Assembly (NCBI GenBank): GCA_033065855.1
Contig: JAVXUO010000425.1
Coordinates: forward strand, 310,001-374,000
Direction: 5' to 3'
DNA: 64,000 nucleotides
Source of the DNA: Escallonia rubra
Taxonomy: Eukaryota > Streptophyta > Magnoliopsida > Escalloniales > Escalloniaceae
Part shown: positions 24,950-36,275 of the stretch, piece after piece
Layout: the number at the start of each line of letters is the position of its first letter
Position numbering within the stretch: the stretch's first letter is position 1
Position numbers and translations under genes: made by a program
Notes under the pieces: model-generated
Database searches by the model: none
Seen by the model: the letters and a program-made list of their open reading frames with translations, nothing else
Told to the model about the DNA's origin: nothing

Positions 24950-25110
24950 CCACCATGATGCCAGTAAGTATATACTTCATTGCCAGCTCTCCTTGCGCAA
25001 CTAAGGTTTTAATGAAGTGATAACGGGAGCCTGTGTGTTTGGTCATCCCGTGATATTTGGTGTCATTTACAAATGTTAGGGCAGCTGTGTTGTCACAATG
25101 TGGTATTCCT
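24950..25110 (-). mobile_element. Copia RNase H fragment (minus strand)
   Basis: The complement reads KYHGMTKHTGSRYHFIKTLV and GELAMKYILTGIMVADLLT. This follows the copia RNase H C-terminal pattern seen intact at about 45865-45964. It is only a short remnant. Flanking 25111-25551 has nothing I can name. Confidence 0.7.
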
Positions 25111-28100
25111 CACCATCCGCAACATAATGTAGCCGACAACTGAAAAGTTTATAAAAAAATGTTGTTATTGATCAGCTCCCTCCCTGTATATTTATGGACA
25201 CAATTTGACAGCGTATTTCAGTGAGGCATGCCATATGTAGGATGTTACATCTGACTTTGATTTCGCTATGGTTTTGGTCCTTGAAAGTTCTTTTTGGTTG
25301 GTTTTTTATTTCCTTAGTTGTGCATTGAGCTATGTTACATGGACTTCTCAAAATGTGTGAACTACTCGTGTCGATCAGTCGACACTTGGATATGGGTATG
25401 AAATAGGTGGCTGACACATCTCGTAGGATATGCCACTAAGAACAATATCTTAAAGTGTCTCTTTATACCGTTATTGCTTTAAGATGAGATGAGATTTTAA
25501 CTAAAACAATTTCGGTAACAGAAAGCATCATGTTATCTGAGGAGTAACTAATCTATATATATATAAAAAGCTGAAACCTTCGCTTAGAATCGCGACACGT
25601 AGGATTTTTAGAGCTCTATATTTACGCCACATAGGACTTTTTAGGAACCTTCTCCTTTTGCCACATAAGCTTCAACTTTGCATGTGGTAGTCCCCTATCT
25701 TAATTGGTTTCTTTATTTAGAGTCCAACTCTTTTGAATTGGATATGTATAATCAAGAATCCTATTTGTTTTGGTATTCTTTTCCTTTTCTACTCTATTTA
25801 ACTCTTTCTTATAATTTATTATTAAAAAATTCGTAGGTCTACTTTACCCTATATTTATAAAACTAAGAAACTAATTTTTACACCTTCTAAAACTCTACCT
25901 AATTAATATACTCATATATTAGGCCCTAATTTTGCTTATTAAAATCTCATAAGTACTTTGAAATAACAATATAAAATCTCAAAAATATAAAGTGCGAAAA
26001 TCATACCCTACTTACTAATTCTTTTTGTAATTTTACAAAGTTCCATTCTAATCTATCATACAAATGTAGGCATAATCAATTAATTCGTAATTATTTTAAC
26101 TTCATTTACTTGTAAAACTTTTTATACAAGACTATGTCCTTTTTGCAATACATCTGATATCAACTTCAGAATTAAGTATTGCAACTACAACAATATGTAC
26201 CATTTCTCTTTAAAATAAAGTTTGAAAAAATATTATTCTAATTTGACAACATTTTAGAACTTCGCATTATTAATTGGTTAACTTACTAGAATTTAATTTA
26301 ATTAGTAGCACTTAATAGACTTTTAATACAAAAAATATTTACAATCCTACTTCTTAAGTTTTTACAATGGTTTTTACTAAACATTTTGTGGGTATATTTG
26401 GCCGAAGTTTTGTAAACCATAACTATAAAACTAGAATATCAATTTTACATATTTTAAATCTCTATCTAATCAATCAATATATTCTTATTACGCCTTGAAT
26501 TTTGACTAATAATACCTTAAAAGTACTTAAATATAACAAAATCATACATGAGAAACATTAACTATATTTTCTCTTTACGGAACATACAATACTTAAAAGT
26601 ATTTTTGATATATCAAGATAAGAGGATAGTTAAAAAATTAGTTTTAATCTATAACATCAAACTCTTTTATAAGTCACATTCTCTAATAGACGCAGAAAAA
26701 AAAAAAATCATGCCTAATATGACTAAATTTTCAAAAGTACTTTAAGATATAAAAATAGCAAGCTACTCTACAAATTAAATTTTAACTATGTAACCTCACA
26801 TTCTAAAGGTTCATCTCATCAACTAATTAAGTTATTAGGATTTAATTTGATTACTAAAGCTTAAATAAATTTTAAATTCAAAAAAATGTTTCCAATAGTA
26901 TGTGAAATAAAAAAACTAAACCAATATAGCTCATAAGTGTAAAATTATAATTATTTAAACATATTATCTTATATAAACTCAATCAACCATTTACAGTCTA
27001 TTTGACAATAAGCATAATCATCATTATATGATTATCTATCTCAATCTTTTGTAAAATTTGTATTAACTACTATGACACTTTTATGATAAATTTAGTTATC
27101 TAATAACTGTAAAATGTACATATTAGGCCTTAAATTTCACTTTTAACATCTCAAAAAAAAATATTTTAAACAACAACACAAAATATCTCCAAGGTAAATT
27201 ATGAAAATCATATGTGAAATTTTAATATTAATACTTCACAAGATAAAAGATTTCTTCTTTTTTAATGTTTGACCTCAATATTGCAAAGTCTTACATGGGT
27301 AAGAATAGTCTTCACTTTATAACTGTTTAACCTCAATCATATGCAAAACTTTTGTAAAACACTCTAAAAATTTTATAATGAATTAAGATAATCATTAGTA
27401 CTAGATTGTACGCATATGTTTAAATTGATTGTCTTAGAAAGTCTTCAAAAGTACATCAAAATGAATGGTCAAAAGATCATCAAACATGACTTTGAAGAAA
27501 ACAATTACACACAGATATTGCCAATACATAATGCTATATAATCTCTTTTTACAGGGCATTTATTTGAAAGTAAGTGAAATAGCTCCACATGCTTCATTGT
27601 TTATTACAAAGCTTCACAGCATGTTATAGTAAGTTATTTAGGTCTCCCAAATACTTACTAATAATAGTCATCAACTATATCAGAATCATCCATAAAATGG
27701 TGAATGTTGATCAATGATGAGAACTGAAAAATGGAAAAGAAGAAAATGCCTACATTTACTTAGATAGAATATTGATAAAAAGTTCATCCAACGGTTAATA
27801 AGTAAATAAATAAATATATATATAGATATGTTTGATTTCTTGAATGTATAAGCTCACTTTTTTTTTTTTGTACAAAACTAAAATTAGTTCTAACATTACC
27901 TTAAAATGGAGTATAATTATAATTTGATGTGCAATAATTGATTATTTATTGCATGCTTTACTTTTTGAATGCTTTATTTTGTATGTTTTAATATTAATAT
28001 TATTAATAGTTTTGAGTATATAAAAAAATTGAAAGATTACAAAACTGTATGCAAATGTCCCCATTAAATTTTACAAATCTAAATTCAAAGACAATAAAAA

Positions 28101-28496
28101 TTTTATAAAACACAAAGTTTTTTTTTTTTGTATATGTGTAAGTATGATAAGCTAGGCATGAGCAAAAGTTTTCCTCTATTTGACATTTCTTTTACTCAAA
28201 TCACGTAGTAAAATATTATTTCTAACAATACACGTTACGTAATAATTAAAAGAGGATATAAAGAATTAAAAAATTAGAATGGTAGTCAAAACTAAATATA
28301 TTTTCAATTTTATAGTAGCTTTAGATACATTGATATAATCTATTAGCATAGTGATGTACTAAAATGAGATACATTTTCAGTATTATGCATAGTTTTTGTC
28401 AATATAATTCTAATCGTATTATGTAGTCGCTTATTTGATTCGTGAAATCTATATTCGTGAGTAAGCTCGATTATTATGCACTACAAGAAAAGAGGG

Positions 28497-28800
28497 AATT
28501 AGCGACGGACTTTTAGCGACGGACCAAATTCCGTCTCTAAAAGTATTTTCAGCGACGGAATACACCCGTCGGGTAACGTCCGTCGGTAAAACTATTTACC
28601 GACGGAATAATTCCGTCCGCAAAAATAACCGTCGGTGAAAGTCGGGTTTTGCCGACGAACTTTTACCGACGGGTGTGTTCCGTCGATAAAACTATTTAAC
28701 AACGGAATACTTCCGTCGGTAAAAATACCCGTCGGTGAAAGTAGGGTTTTGCCGACGGACTTTTACCGACGGGTATTTTCCGTCGGTAAAAGCCTTAAAT
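28497..28800. repeat. 5' subterminal repeats of the CACTA
   Basis: Many direct and inverted copies of TAGCGACGG / TTACCGACGG and CCGTCG(G/C)TAAA lie within 300 bases of the end. By analogy with En/Spm, such motifs bind the element's own TNPA-type protein. Two longer copies of a unit containing GAAAGTNGGGTTTTGCCGACG occur near 28637 and 28737. Confidence 0.9.
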
Positions 28801-29480
28801 AGATCAGATCCCCTTCTTCTTTTCTTTCTCCCGTTGCTCTCTCTCTCTCTCTCACCGGCGATTTATCCTCCGTCGCCATCCCCGGCAACCTAGCCCCGAC
28901 GGAATATATCCTGCCACCGCCTCCGACGCCGCCACTGCCGCCCATCTTCAAAACCGAAGGACCGCTGCTGCGACGCCACCACCACTGCTGCGACGCCACC
29001 ACCACTGCGCCACCACCACTGCTGCGCCGCCACCACAACCGCGCCGCCCATCTTCAAATCAGCCCAAGTTTCTGTAAGTTTAGATATTCATGATCGGCTT
29101 TTAGATATTCAGAATCATCTCTTTACCGTTTGTAGATTCTCGTAACTCGTATGGTTTGATTTTTTTTTTGGTAATCGTATGGTTTGATATTATGTTACCT
29201 GGTAAATGCAGTATATAATGAGAAGGGTTTGTAGATTCTCGTAACTCGTATGCTTGGCTTGTAGATTCTATTATGGTTTGTAGATTCTCGTAACTCGTAT
29301 GCTTGGCTTGGCGGGGTTGATCAACTCTTGGAGGAGGGTTCACCTTTTGGTTTTAAAAAAAGGCTTGGGGAATACGATAACACCAACACATAAATTAGCT
29401 TCATGGCCCCTTAGAAGGTGTTCAAGAGTTAGAAGTTACGAATTTTCCCATGATAAATTGGTAGATGTTAAAGAAAATGT
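28801..29480 (+). promoter_or_regulatory. GC-rich leader and short repeats of the CACTA
   Basis: A CT-run (28837-28852) is followed by a CG-rich CCACCACCACTGCTGCG(A/C)CG repeat (28918-29050). Then come three copies of TTTGTAGATTCTCGTAACTCGTATG (29129, 29228, 29278). It could be the element's promoter/5' leader. No exon is assigned. Confidence 0.4.
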
Positions 29481-29488
29481 GGTCTTAA

Positions 29489-29890
29489 CCCTAAACCCTA
29501 AACCCTAAACCCTAAACCCTAAACCCTAAACTCTAATTAGTCATAATTGAATCCTAAATTGATTGCCCCAATCTAACCGAACCCTAATTGAACCCCCTAA
29601 TCCAACCGAACCCTAAATTGAACTAATTGAACCCTAAATTGAATGCCTCAAATCAACCGAACCCTAAATTGAATCAATAGAACCCCCTAATTGAACCCTA
29701 AATTGAACTAATTGAATCCTAAATTTAATGCCTCAAATCAACCGAACCCTAAATTGAATCAATAGAACCCCCTAATTGTACCTAAATTGAAGTAATTGAA
29801 CCCTAAATTGAATGCCCTAATCGAACCGAACCCTAAATGAAACTAATTGAACCCTAAATTGAATGCCCTAATACAATCGAACCCTAAATT
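29489..29890. repeat. Six CCCTAAA telomere-type units plus degenerate CCCTAAATTGAA repeats
   Basis: Six perfect CCCTAAA units span 29489-29530. Diverged repeats follow with ACCCTAAATTGAA cores; one unit recurs after 85 bases (ATGCCTCAAATCAACC near 29643 and 29728). Confidence 0.95.
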
Positions 29891-30094
29891 GAAATAATTC
29901 AAGCGCATCGGATATGTGAATTTTGAACAGTTTTTAAAAAATTTGAACATTGCTCATTTGTTTGATAATTTTAGGTTGTTAATTGTGCGTTTTATAATTG
30001 TGATTATTGATCGATGATTTTAGGTTATTAGCTGTGCATTTGAAGTAATTGCGATTATGAATTGATGATTTTAGGTTGTTAATTGATGATTTTA

Positions 30095-30260
30095 GATTGT
30101 TAATTGTGCATTGAGCATTTGAGATATTGAGATCATTGACGGAGGATGGGACCCAATTGGATTGAATGTGTGATTTTTGTTAATTTTTATTGCATTGAGC
30201 ATTTGAGAATTGAGAATTGAGATTGTTGACGGAGGATGGGACCCAATTGGATTGAGATAC
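30095..30260. repeat. Direct repeat, about 90-bp period
   Basis: GACGGAGGATGGGACCCAAT occurs near 30139 and 30229, each preceded by TTGAGCATTTGAGA. Confidence 0.9.
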
Positions 30261-30269
30261 CTGTTAGTT

Positions 30270-30515
30270 AGCGCAGACACGGACACCACGTCTGATCGAC
30301 GGTGTCCGACATTTAGAAAACAAATTAACGTATGCCGATGTGTCCGGAGGTGCGTGTCGCTGGGCATCGGACACGTGTCCGGAGGCGTCGGACACGTGTC
30401 CAAAGGGGTCGGACACTTGTCGGTATGTGTCAGACACGTGTCGGTATGTGTCTGACACGTGTCCGGAGGTGTCAGAAACGTATCGGACACCATATCGACA
30501 CCCTATATGAGGTGT
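30270..30515. repeat. GACACGTGTC palindrome array
   Basis: Repeated near-palindromes of GACACGTGTC with TCGG/TCCGGAGG spacers run across the stretch. Each perfect copy contains the G-box core CACGTG. Confidence 0.9.
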
Positions 30516-30599
30516 CGGAATTGAGGTTGTTGAATGTGCATTAAATTTAGGTTAGTTAGGTTAATGCGACATTTTTAGCATGCACCCCCTGGAATCTAA

Positions 30600-31690
30600 T
30601 CGTGGCTCCAGCGCTGGCTATAATTAGCCCTAATTAGTCCTGATTAACAATATTTTAGTAAATCAATTAACCCTAATTAGCTCTAACGAGCCTAATTAGT
30701 TTTAATTAACCCTAAGAACCTGATAAAATTCAAATTAGCTGTAATTACCTCAAATTAGCCCAAATGAACCCAATTATGCGCATATTGATTGTAGTTAGCC
30801 TAATTAGTCATAATTTGCACTAACATAACCCAATTACGCCTAATTAGCGCTAGTTAGGACTAATCAACACTACTCGGCACCATCAAAACCCTAATTAGGA
30901 CTAAATAACCCTAATTAGTCCTAATCAACCCTAATTAGCTATAATTATTCGAAACTAGCCCTCACTAACATTAATTAGCTCTAACATAACCCAATTAAGC
31001 CTAATTAGCCCTAATTAGGACTAATCATCACTACTCGACACAATTAAACCCTAATTAGTCATAATCAACCCTAATTAGCTATAATTATCCGAAACTAGCC
31101 CTCATTAACATTAATTAGCCCTAACATAACCCAATTAAGCCTAATTAGCCCTAATTAGGACTAATCATCACTACTCGGCACAATTAAACCCTAATTAGGA
31201 CTACATAACTCTAATTAGTCCTAATCAACCCTAGTCAGCTATAATCATCCGAAATTATCCCTCATTAACATTAATTAGCCCTAACATAACCCAATTAAGC
31301 CTAATTAGCCCTAATTAGGACTAATCATCACTACTCGGCACAATTAAATCCTAATTAGTCATAATCAACCCTAATTAGCTATAATTATCCGAAACGAGCC
31401 CGCATTAACATTAATTAGCCCTAATTAGGACTAATCATCACTACTCGGCACAATTAAGCCCTAATTAGGACTACATAACTCTAATTAGTCCTAATCAACC
31501 CTAGTCAGCTATAATCATCCGAAACTATCCCTCATTAACATTAATTAGCCCTAACATAGCCCAATTAGCCCTAATTAGGACTAATCATCACTACTCGGCA
31601 ATTGTTAAACCCTAATTAGGACTAAATAACCCTGATTAGTCCTAATCAACTCTAATCAGCTATAATTAATAATCGTGTCTTGTTCCCTAA
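30600..31690. repeat. TAATTAGCCCTAATTAGG satellite-like array
   Basis: The marker GGACTAATCA(T/A)CACTACTCG(G/A)CA recurs near 30857, 31018, 31158, 31318, 31428 and 31578, so units are about 110-160 bases. Between markers are shorter CCCTAATTAG motifs. There is no coding capacity. Confidence 0.92.
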
Positions 31691-31817
31691 TAACCCAGTT
31701 AGCCCTAATTAGTCCTTGTACATCCCATAATTACTCCATGTTGCCCAGAGATGGTTCAATTACTCGCTCTTTACAAACTCTGCCTTCTTTATATTAATTG
31801 TTGTTTTGAGAAGTCCA

Positions 31818-31848
31818 TTGGCAACGAGATGGTTCAACTCGTTGCCAA
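31818..31848. other. Perfect 11-bp hairpin
   Basis: TTGGCAACGAG (31818-31828) pairs with CTCGTTGCCAA (31838-31848) across a 9-base loop. Confidence 0.85.
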
Positions 31849-31974
31849 CGAGTTCTATTTAATGTGGAATTGATAACATATGCAACGATCATTCTGCAGT
31901 TTTGATATTTCGGAAACATTCTTGCATATCTTATCAATTTCTGAACACATGCATGCATAAAAACCCTTAGTTCC

Positions 31975-32025
31975 CGTTCAAAGGTACTCATTACAAAGTA
32001 ATGCCTTGTAATGAGCCTTTGGATG
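31975..32025. other. Second hairpin, about 20 bp
   Basis: CTCATTACAA (31987-31996) pairs with TTGTAATGAG (32006-32015). CAAAGG (31979-31984) pairs with CCTTTG (32016-32021) across a 2-base bulge, with up to four more pairs outside. Confidence 0.85.
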
Positions 32026-32117
32026 TCCAGTTTGGAAAAACTAATTGTGTATAAAACAGTATTTTGACTCATGCTTTATGTTCTATGTCGTGGATATTTG
32101 GTACACGTTCTCGTGTG

Positions 32118-32223
32118 TTTCTCCGGGTGCATACAGATCTGGTGTTCTAACATCCGTCAAACCTTCCTGAGCAAGGTTAGATGAATGTTAGAACACCTAA
32201 TCGATGTGGTGTACTTGGAGAAA
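32118..32223. ncRNA. Long hairpin resembling a microRNA precursor (candidate)
   Basis: Hand folding gives about 44 pairs, some G-T. 32118-32124 pairs with 32217-32223, 32125-32132 with 32209-32216, 32133-32135 with 32205-32207, and 32136-32138 with 32200-32202. GGTGTTCTAACAT (32141-32153) pairs with 32185-32197, 32155-32158 with 32180-32183, and AACCTT (32160-32165) with 32173-32178. The loop is 7 bases. Mismatches are few and small. The hairpin lies 225 bases upstream of the transposase start and has no coding role. Whether it is transcribed and diced is unknown, and the strand is not determined. Confidence 0.5.
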
Positions 32224-32448
32224 TGCGGGGAGGTGCTGCCGAATTTTCCACAGACATCGGACTAAGCATGAGTTATTCACTGTTTTATAAACATGTGCTT
32301 TTCTGAATGGGATAGGACCACTACCTGTTCAAGAGTGGAGGGGAAATATGTAGACGTGTTGTAACATTCATGCATTGATATTTACATCGGCAATACTTAA
32401 TCACTGGTCATTATTGAAGGTGGTATACAGTACGATAATTCAGTCGTC

Positions 32449-35400
32449 ATGTCAGTCGATCGAAGTTGGATGAAAAGGAAGAATGCTGAAGATTTTGAGT
32501 GTCGCGTTGACGAATTTCTCGACTTCGCTTATGCGCATCCTGCACATGTTGACCTTGATAAGATAAGGTGCCCGTGCGGTAGATGTGAGTTGTTGCACTG
32601 GAGAAAAAGAATTGAAGTAAAATGGCATCTTCGTCGGTACGGTTTTATGGGTGGATACACAAGGTGGACGCAGCACGGGGAAACGATAGTATTGTCGTCC
32701 AACCTGGCTAGTCAAACTGAAGTTAGGGAGGAGGCACGATATGATTTCTGAGATATGATTATGGATGTTGGGCATGCTAATGTTGACTGGGGTAACGACA
32801 GGCCACAACCGCCGAACGAGGGGGCTCATCAGTTTTATGAGTTGTTGAGAGCTGCGGAAGAGCCGCTGTGGGATGGAGCTCCGAAACACACACGGCTGTC
32901 TGCGGTTAGTAGGTTATTACAGTTGAAATCAGACCACGGGCTGAGCGAGAAAGGTTTTAACGAGTTTGTTACCTTCATCAAAGAAATACTGCCCGAAAGT
33001 GAAAAGCTACCGCCGTCGTACTATGACGCGAAGAAGATGATGAGGAAACTTGGGTTGAGCTACGACCGGATAGATGCGTGCAATAACGATTGTGTATTAT
33101 TCTGGAAAGAGAATAAGGATTTGTCATTATGTCCAGTGTGTGATCATTCGAGGTACAAACCGGACAAAGGGAAGAAGAAAAACATTGCATGGAAGATATT
33201 GCGATATTTCCCGGTCACACCACGGCTTCAGAGAATGTACTACTCCTCCAGTACGGCTGAACATATGAGGGCTCACCGTGAGACTCGCAGCAACGATGCC
33301 GATGTGCTGACACACCCAGCTGATGGAGAGGCGTGGAAGGAGTTTGACCGCAGGCATCCAGTTTTTGCTCAGGAAGTTCGGAATGTTAGACTTGGTCTGG
33401 CAACCGATGGGTTCAACCCTTTCGGTCAGTCTACCACGCCTTACTCCTGTTGGCCTGTTATTATTGTCCCTTACAACCTTCCACCAGGCATGTGCATGAA
33501 GAAGCCGTATATGTTCTTGTCGTTGCTTATTCCGGGGCCGAAGAGTCCCGGTAAGGACATAGATGTGTATTTAAGGCCGTTGATTGATGAGTTAAAACAA
33601 TTATGGAATCATGGAGTCGAAACATATGATGCATCCCTTAAACAAAATTTTCAGATGAGGGCTGCTTTGATGTGGACTATACATGATTTCCCCGCATTGG
33701 GAATGACGTGTGGCTGGAGCACACATGGGAAGCTAGCATGCCCTGCTTGTATGGGCGTGAACCCCGGTCATACGTTAAAGCACGGCGGAAAGGCCTCGTG
33801 GTTCGGATGTCACCGTAAGCTTTTGCCACCGGGCCATCAGTTTCGTAGGCAGAAGGATAAATTTGACGGGACAATCGAGCGTGAGGTTGTCACGCTGGAC
33901 TACCCATCTGGTGAAGAAGTACTCTCACACCTGGAGGCACTTGATACTGACATACCACACGGTAAGGGTGTGCCGGATCAGAAGATTGCAGGGTTCGGGA
34001 AAGAGCACAACTGGAGAAAATTTTGTATCTTCTGGGAGTTAGCCTACTGGAGGACGCTCGTTATCCGAAACAACATGGATGTGATGCATATTGAGAAGAA
34101 CGTTTTTGATAATGTGTTCAACACAGTGATGAATTTCAAGGGCAAATCGAAAGATCACCTTAAAGCGAGAAGGGATCTACAACAGTTGGGTGTACGCCGT
34201 GAATTGCATCCTCGGACAGTCAGTGGGAGGACCATACTTCCGAAAGCACCTTACTGTCTAGACAAGAAACAAGTGGAGAAGGTCTGTCAGTGGGTTAAGA
34301 ATTTGAAGCTTCCGGATGGGTTTGCGTCCAACATATCTCGTTGTTGCAATGTTTCGGAATGCAAGTTCCAAGGGATGAAGAGTCACGACTGCCACGTATT
34401 CATGGAGAGATTCATTCCTATTGCCTTCCGGGGACTGTTGCCACGGGTTGTTTGCGAGACTTTGACTGAATTATCTCATTTCTTTCGAGATATATGCTCT
34501 TCTACGATCCGGGTGAGTAACATGGAAGTGCTTGAGAAGAACATTGTGGTGACGATTTGCAAGCTGGAGAAAATCTTCCCACCTTCGTTCTTTGATTCAA
34601 TGGAGCATCTGCCTGTTCACTTGGCATATGAAGCTAAGATGTGTGGACCCGTGCAATATCGGTGGATGTATCCCTTCGAGAGGTAATCCTTAAATTGTTA
34701 CAGTTGTTCGTTTACACTTAATGCGACATCTGTTATCATTGATATTCCACCTAACTCGATTCCCTAAACTTCTAGGTTCATGTTCCATTTAAAGAAAAAA
34801 GTCCGTAATAAGGCTCGGGTTGAGGGCTCAATTGCGGAGGCTTACGTAATGGAAGAACTTGTAAACTTTTGTAGTCAATATTTCGGTTCGGATGTTGGTA
34901 CAAGGTTAAATCAACTAGGCCGAAATGACCCCGGAGTAAGCACAAATTTGGAAGGGCAATTGTCAATATTCAAGCAGTCAGGTAGTCCGTTCGGCCGAAC
35001 GTATACTCGATGGCTAACAGATGAAGAGTACAGTGCTGCAACAATATATGCCCTTCTAAATTGCGATGAAGTTTCGGCATTCGTTGAGTAAGTTAAAGTC
35101 TTAATTCACTTACATTGCTGTACATAATTGAAAGTGTGTGTTAAGCGAGTTAGATGCATATTGGTTTGCAGTGAGTTCGATGCGGAATCTTTAATCACTG
35201 ATCCCGCTGGACTTGAATCTCACCGGAAGTCACAATTTGTACAGTGGTTCAAAATCCGTGTAAGATTATTTAACGAAATTATATTATGTGTTATATACAG
35301 TTCTGTGGCCAATTAGTATACTGATTTATCCTTAATGTTTACCGTCATCTACAATAGGTTCAGTCAATGGATAGACCAGTGGCCTCCTGCTTGAAATTAC

Positions 35401-36110
35401 TAGCCGAAGGCCCTAACAAACAAACATCCTGTTACGGAGGTTATATCATCAACGGGTTTAGGTTTAACGTAAAAGATGATGACCGAACAAAACAAACCCA
35501 AAACAGTGGAGTCTTGGTCAACGGCGACTGTTATGCCGAGAATTGCATGGATTTTTACGGAGAGTTAGATGAGATTGTTGAGCTAACATATCTGGGTTCC
35601 CAAAACCGCCTGGTAATGTTCAAGTGTACGTGGTTCGATGTCACATGCAGCAGAGGAATCCGTGTTAGCTCTCAAGGGATTGTAGATGTCAATGTCAAGT
35701 CAAGACTTGCATCAGACGAGCCCTTTGTGTTTGCTAGTCAAGCTGTACAAGTCTTTTACGCGGAGGACGTCGCCAATCCCAAATCTCATTGGTATACAAC
35801 TATCAAGTCCAAGAAATTGCCTGTGACATATGACAGTGAGCTAGACTCCTTTCAAGCCGACCAACCACGTGTCTTGTTCCCTGTTGAGGTCAACAACGAC
35901 GAGGAGGACGATCTTCCTCTTCCAACAACACTTCTTGTGGGAGAAGAAGTCGTAGATGATGACGCGGAAGATGTTGAAAGTGTTGGAGATGATGTGACCG
36001 AGTCTACTGATGAAGAGGATGAATTAGAAGATGAAGAGGACGACGAGTCCCACGAAGAAGAGTGCGACGAGGATAGTGATGAAGATGATTCGCAAACTGA
36101 AAATGATTGA
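32449..36110 (+). pseudogene. CACTA TNP2-type transposase gene, four exons, one in-frame stop
   Basis: Exons are 32449-34682, 34776-35087, 35172-35259 and 35358-36110, all with GT-AG borders and consistent phase (1129 codons including stop). Order: an N-terminal transposase-associated domain (DRSWMKRK..., with CPCGRC), the tnp2/Transposase_21 core (DVMHIEKNVFDNVFNT at about residue 544), a DUF4218-type part over exons 1-3 (YPFER|FMFHLKKKVRNKARVEGS), a DUF4216-type part in exon 4 (WFDVTCSRGIRV), and a very acidic tail. This protein family cuts and moves CACTA ends in the nucleus. The one lesion I see is TGA at 32749-32751, about residue 101, in otherwise open frame. A start at 32755 would skip the N-terminal domain. 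Confidence 0.9.
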
Positions 36111-36275
36111 CTTGTAATGTTGTAACATCACGGGAAAAATGTAGTAACATTTTAGAACTTGGTGTTTATTGATGTGTTTTTGCACATCCGTTCATATATA
36201 TATATATATAGTGCCAATGATGATTTATGCCAAATTATTGTTTTTCACGTGTTAATGTCTTTGTATATAATCTAT
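36111..36275. other. Spacer between the two CACTA genes
   Basis: The spacer of about 165 bases includes a short TA run (36196-36210). No separate promoter is evident. Confidence 0.4.

Noticed and set aside
30092..30493. Minus-strand ORF with repeated DTCPTPPDTC
   Set aside because: It is the translation of the GACACGTGTC array, so the apparent repeat protein is an artefact of the DNA repeat.
30270..30515. CRISPR-like array
   Set aside because: Repeats are imperfect palindromes without unique spacers, and the genome is a plant nucleus.
32452..32889. Minus-strand ORF of 145 codons
   Set aside because: It overlaps the transposase exon and has no recognisable features.
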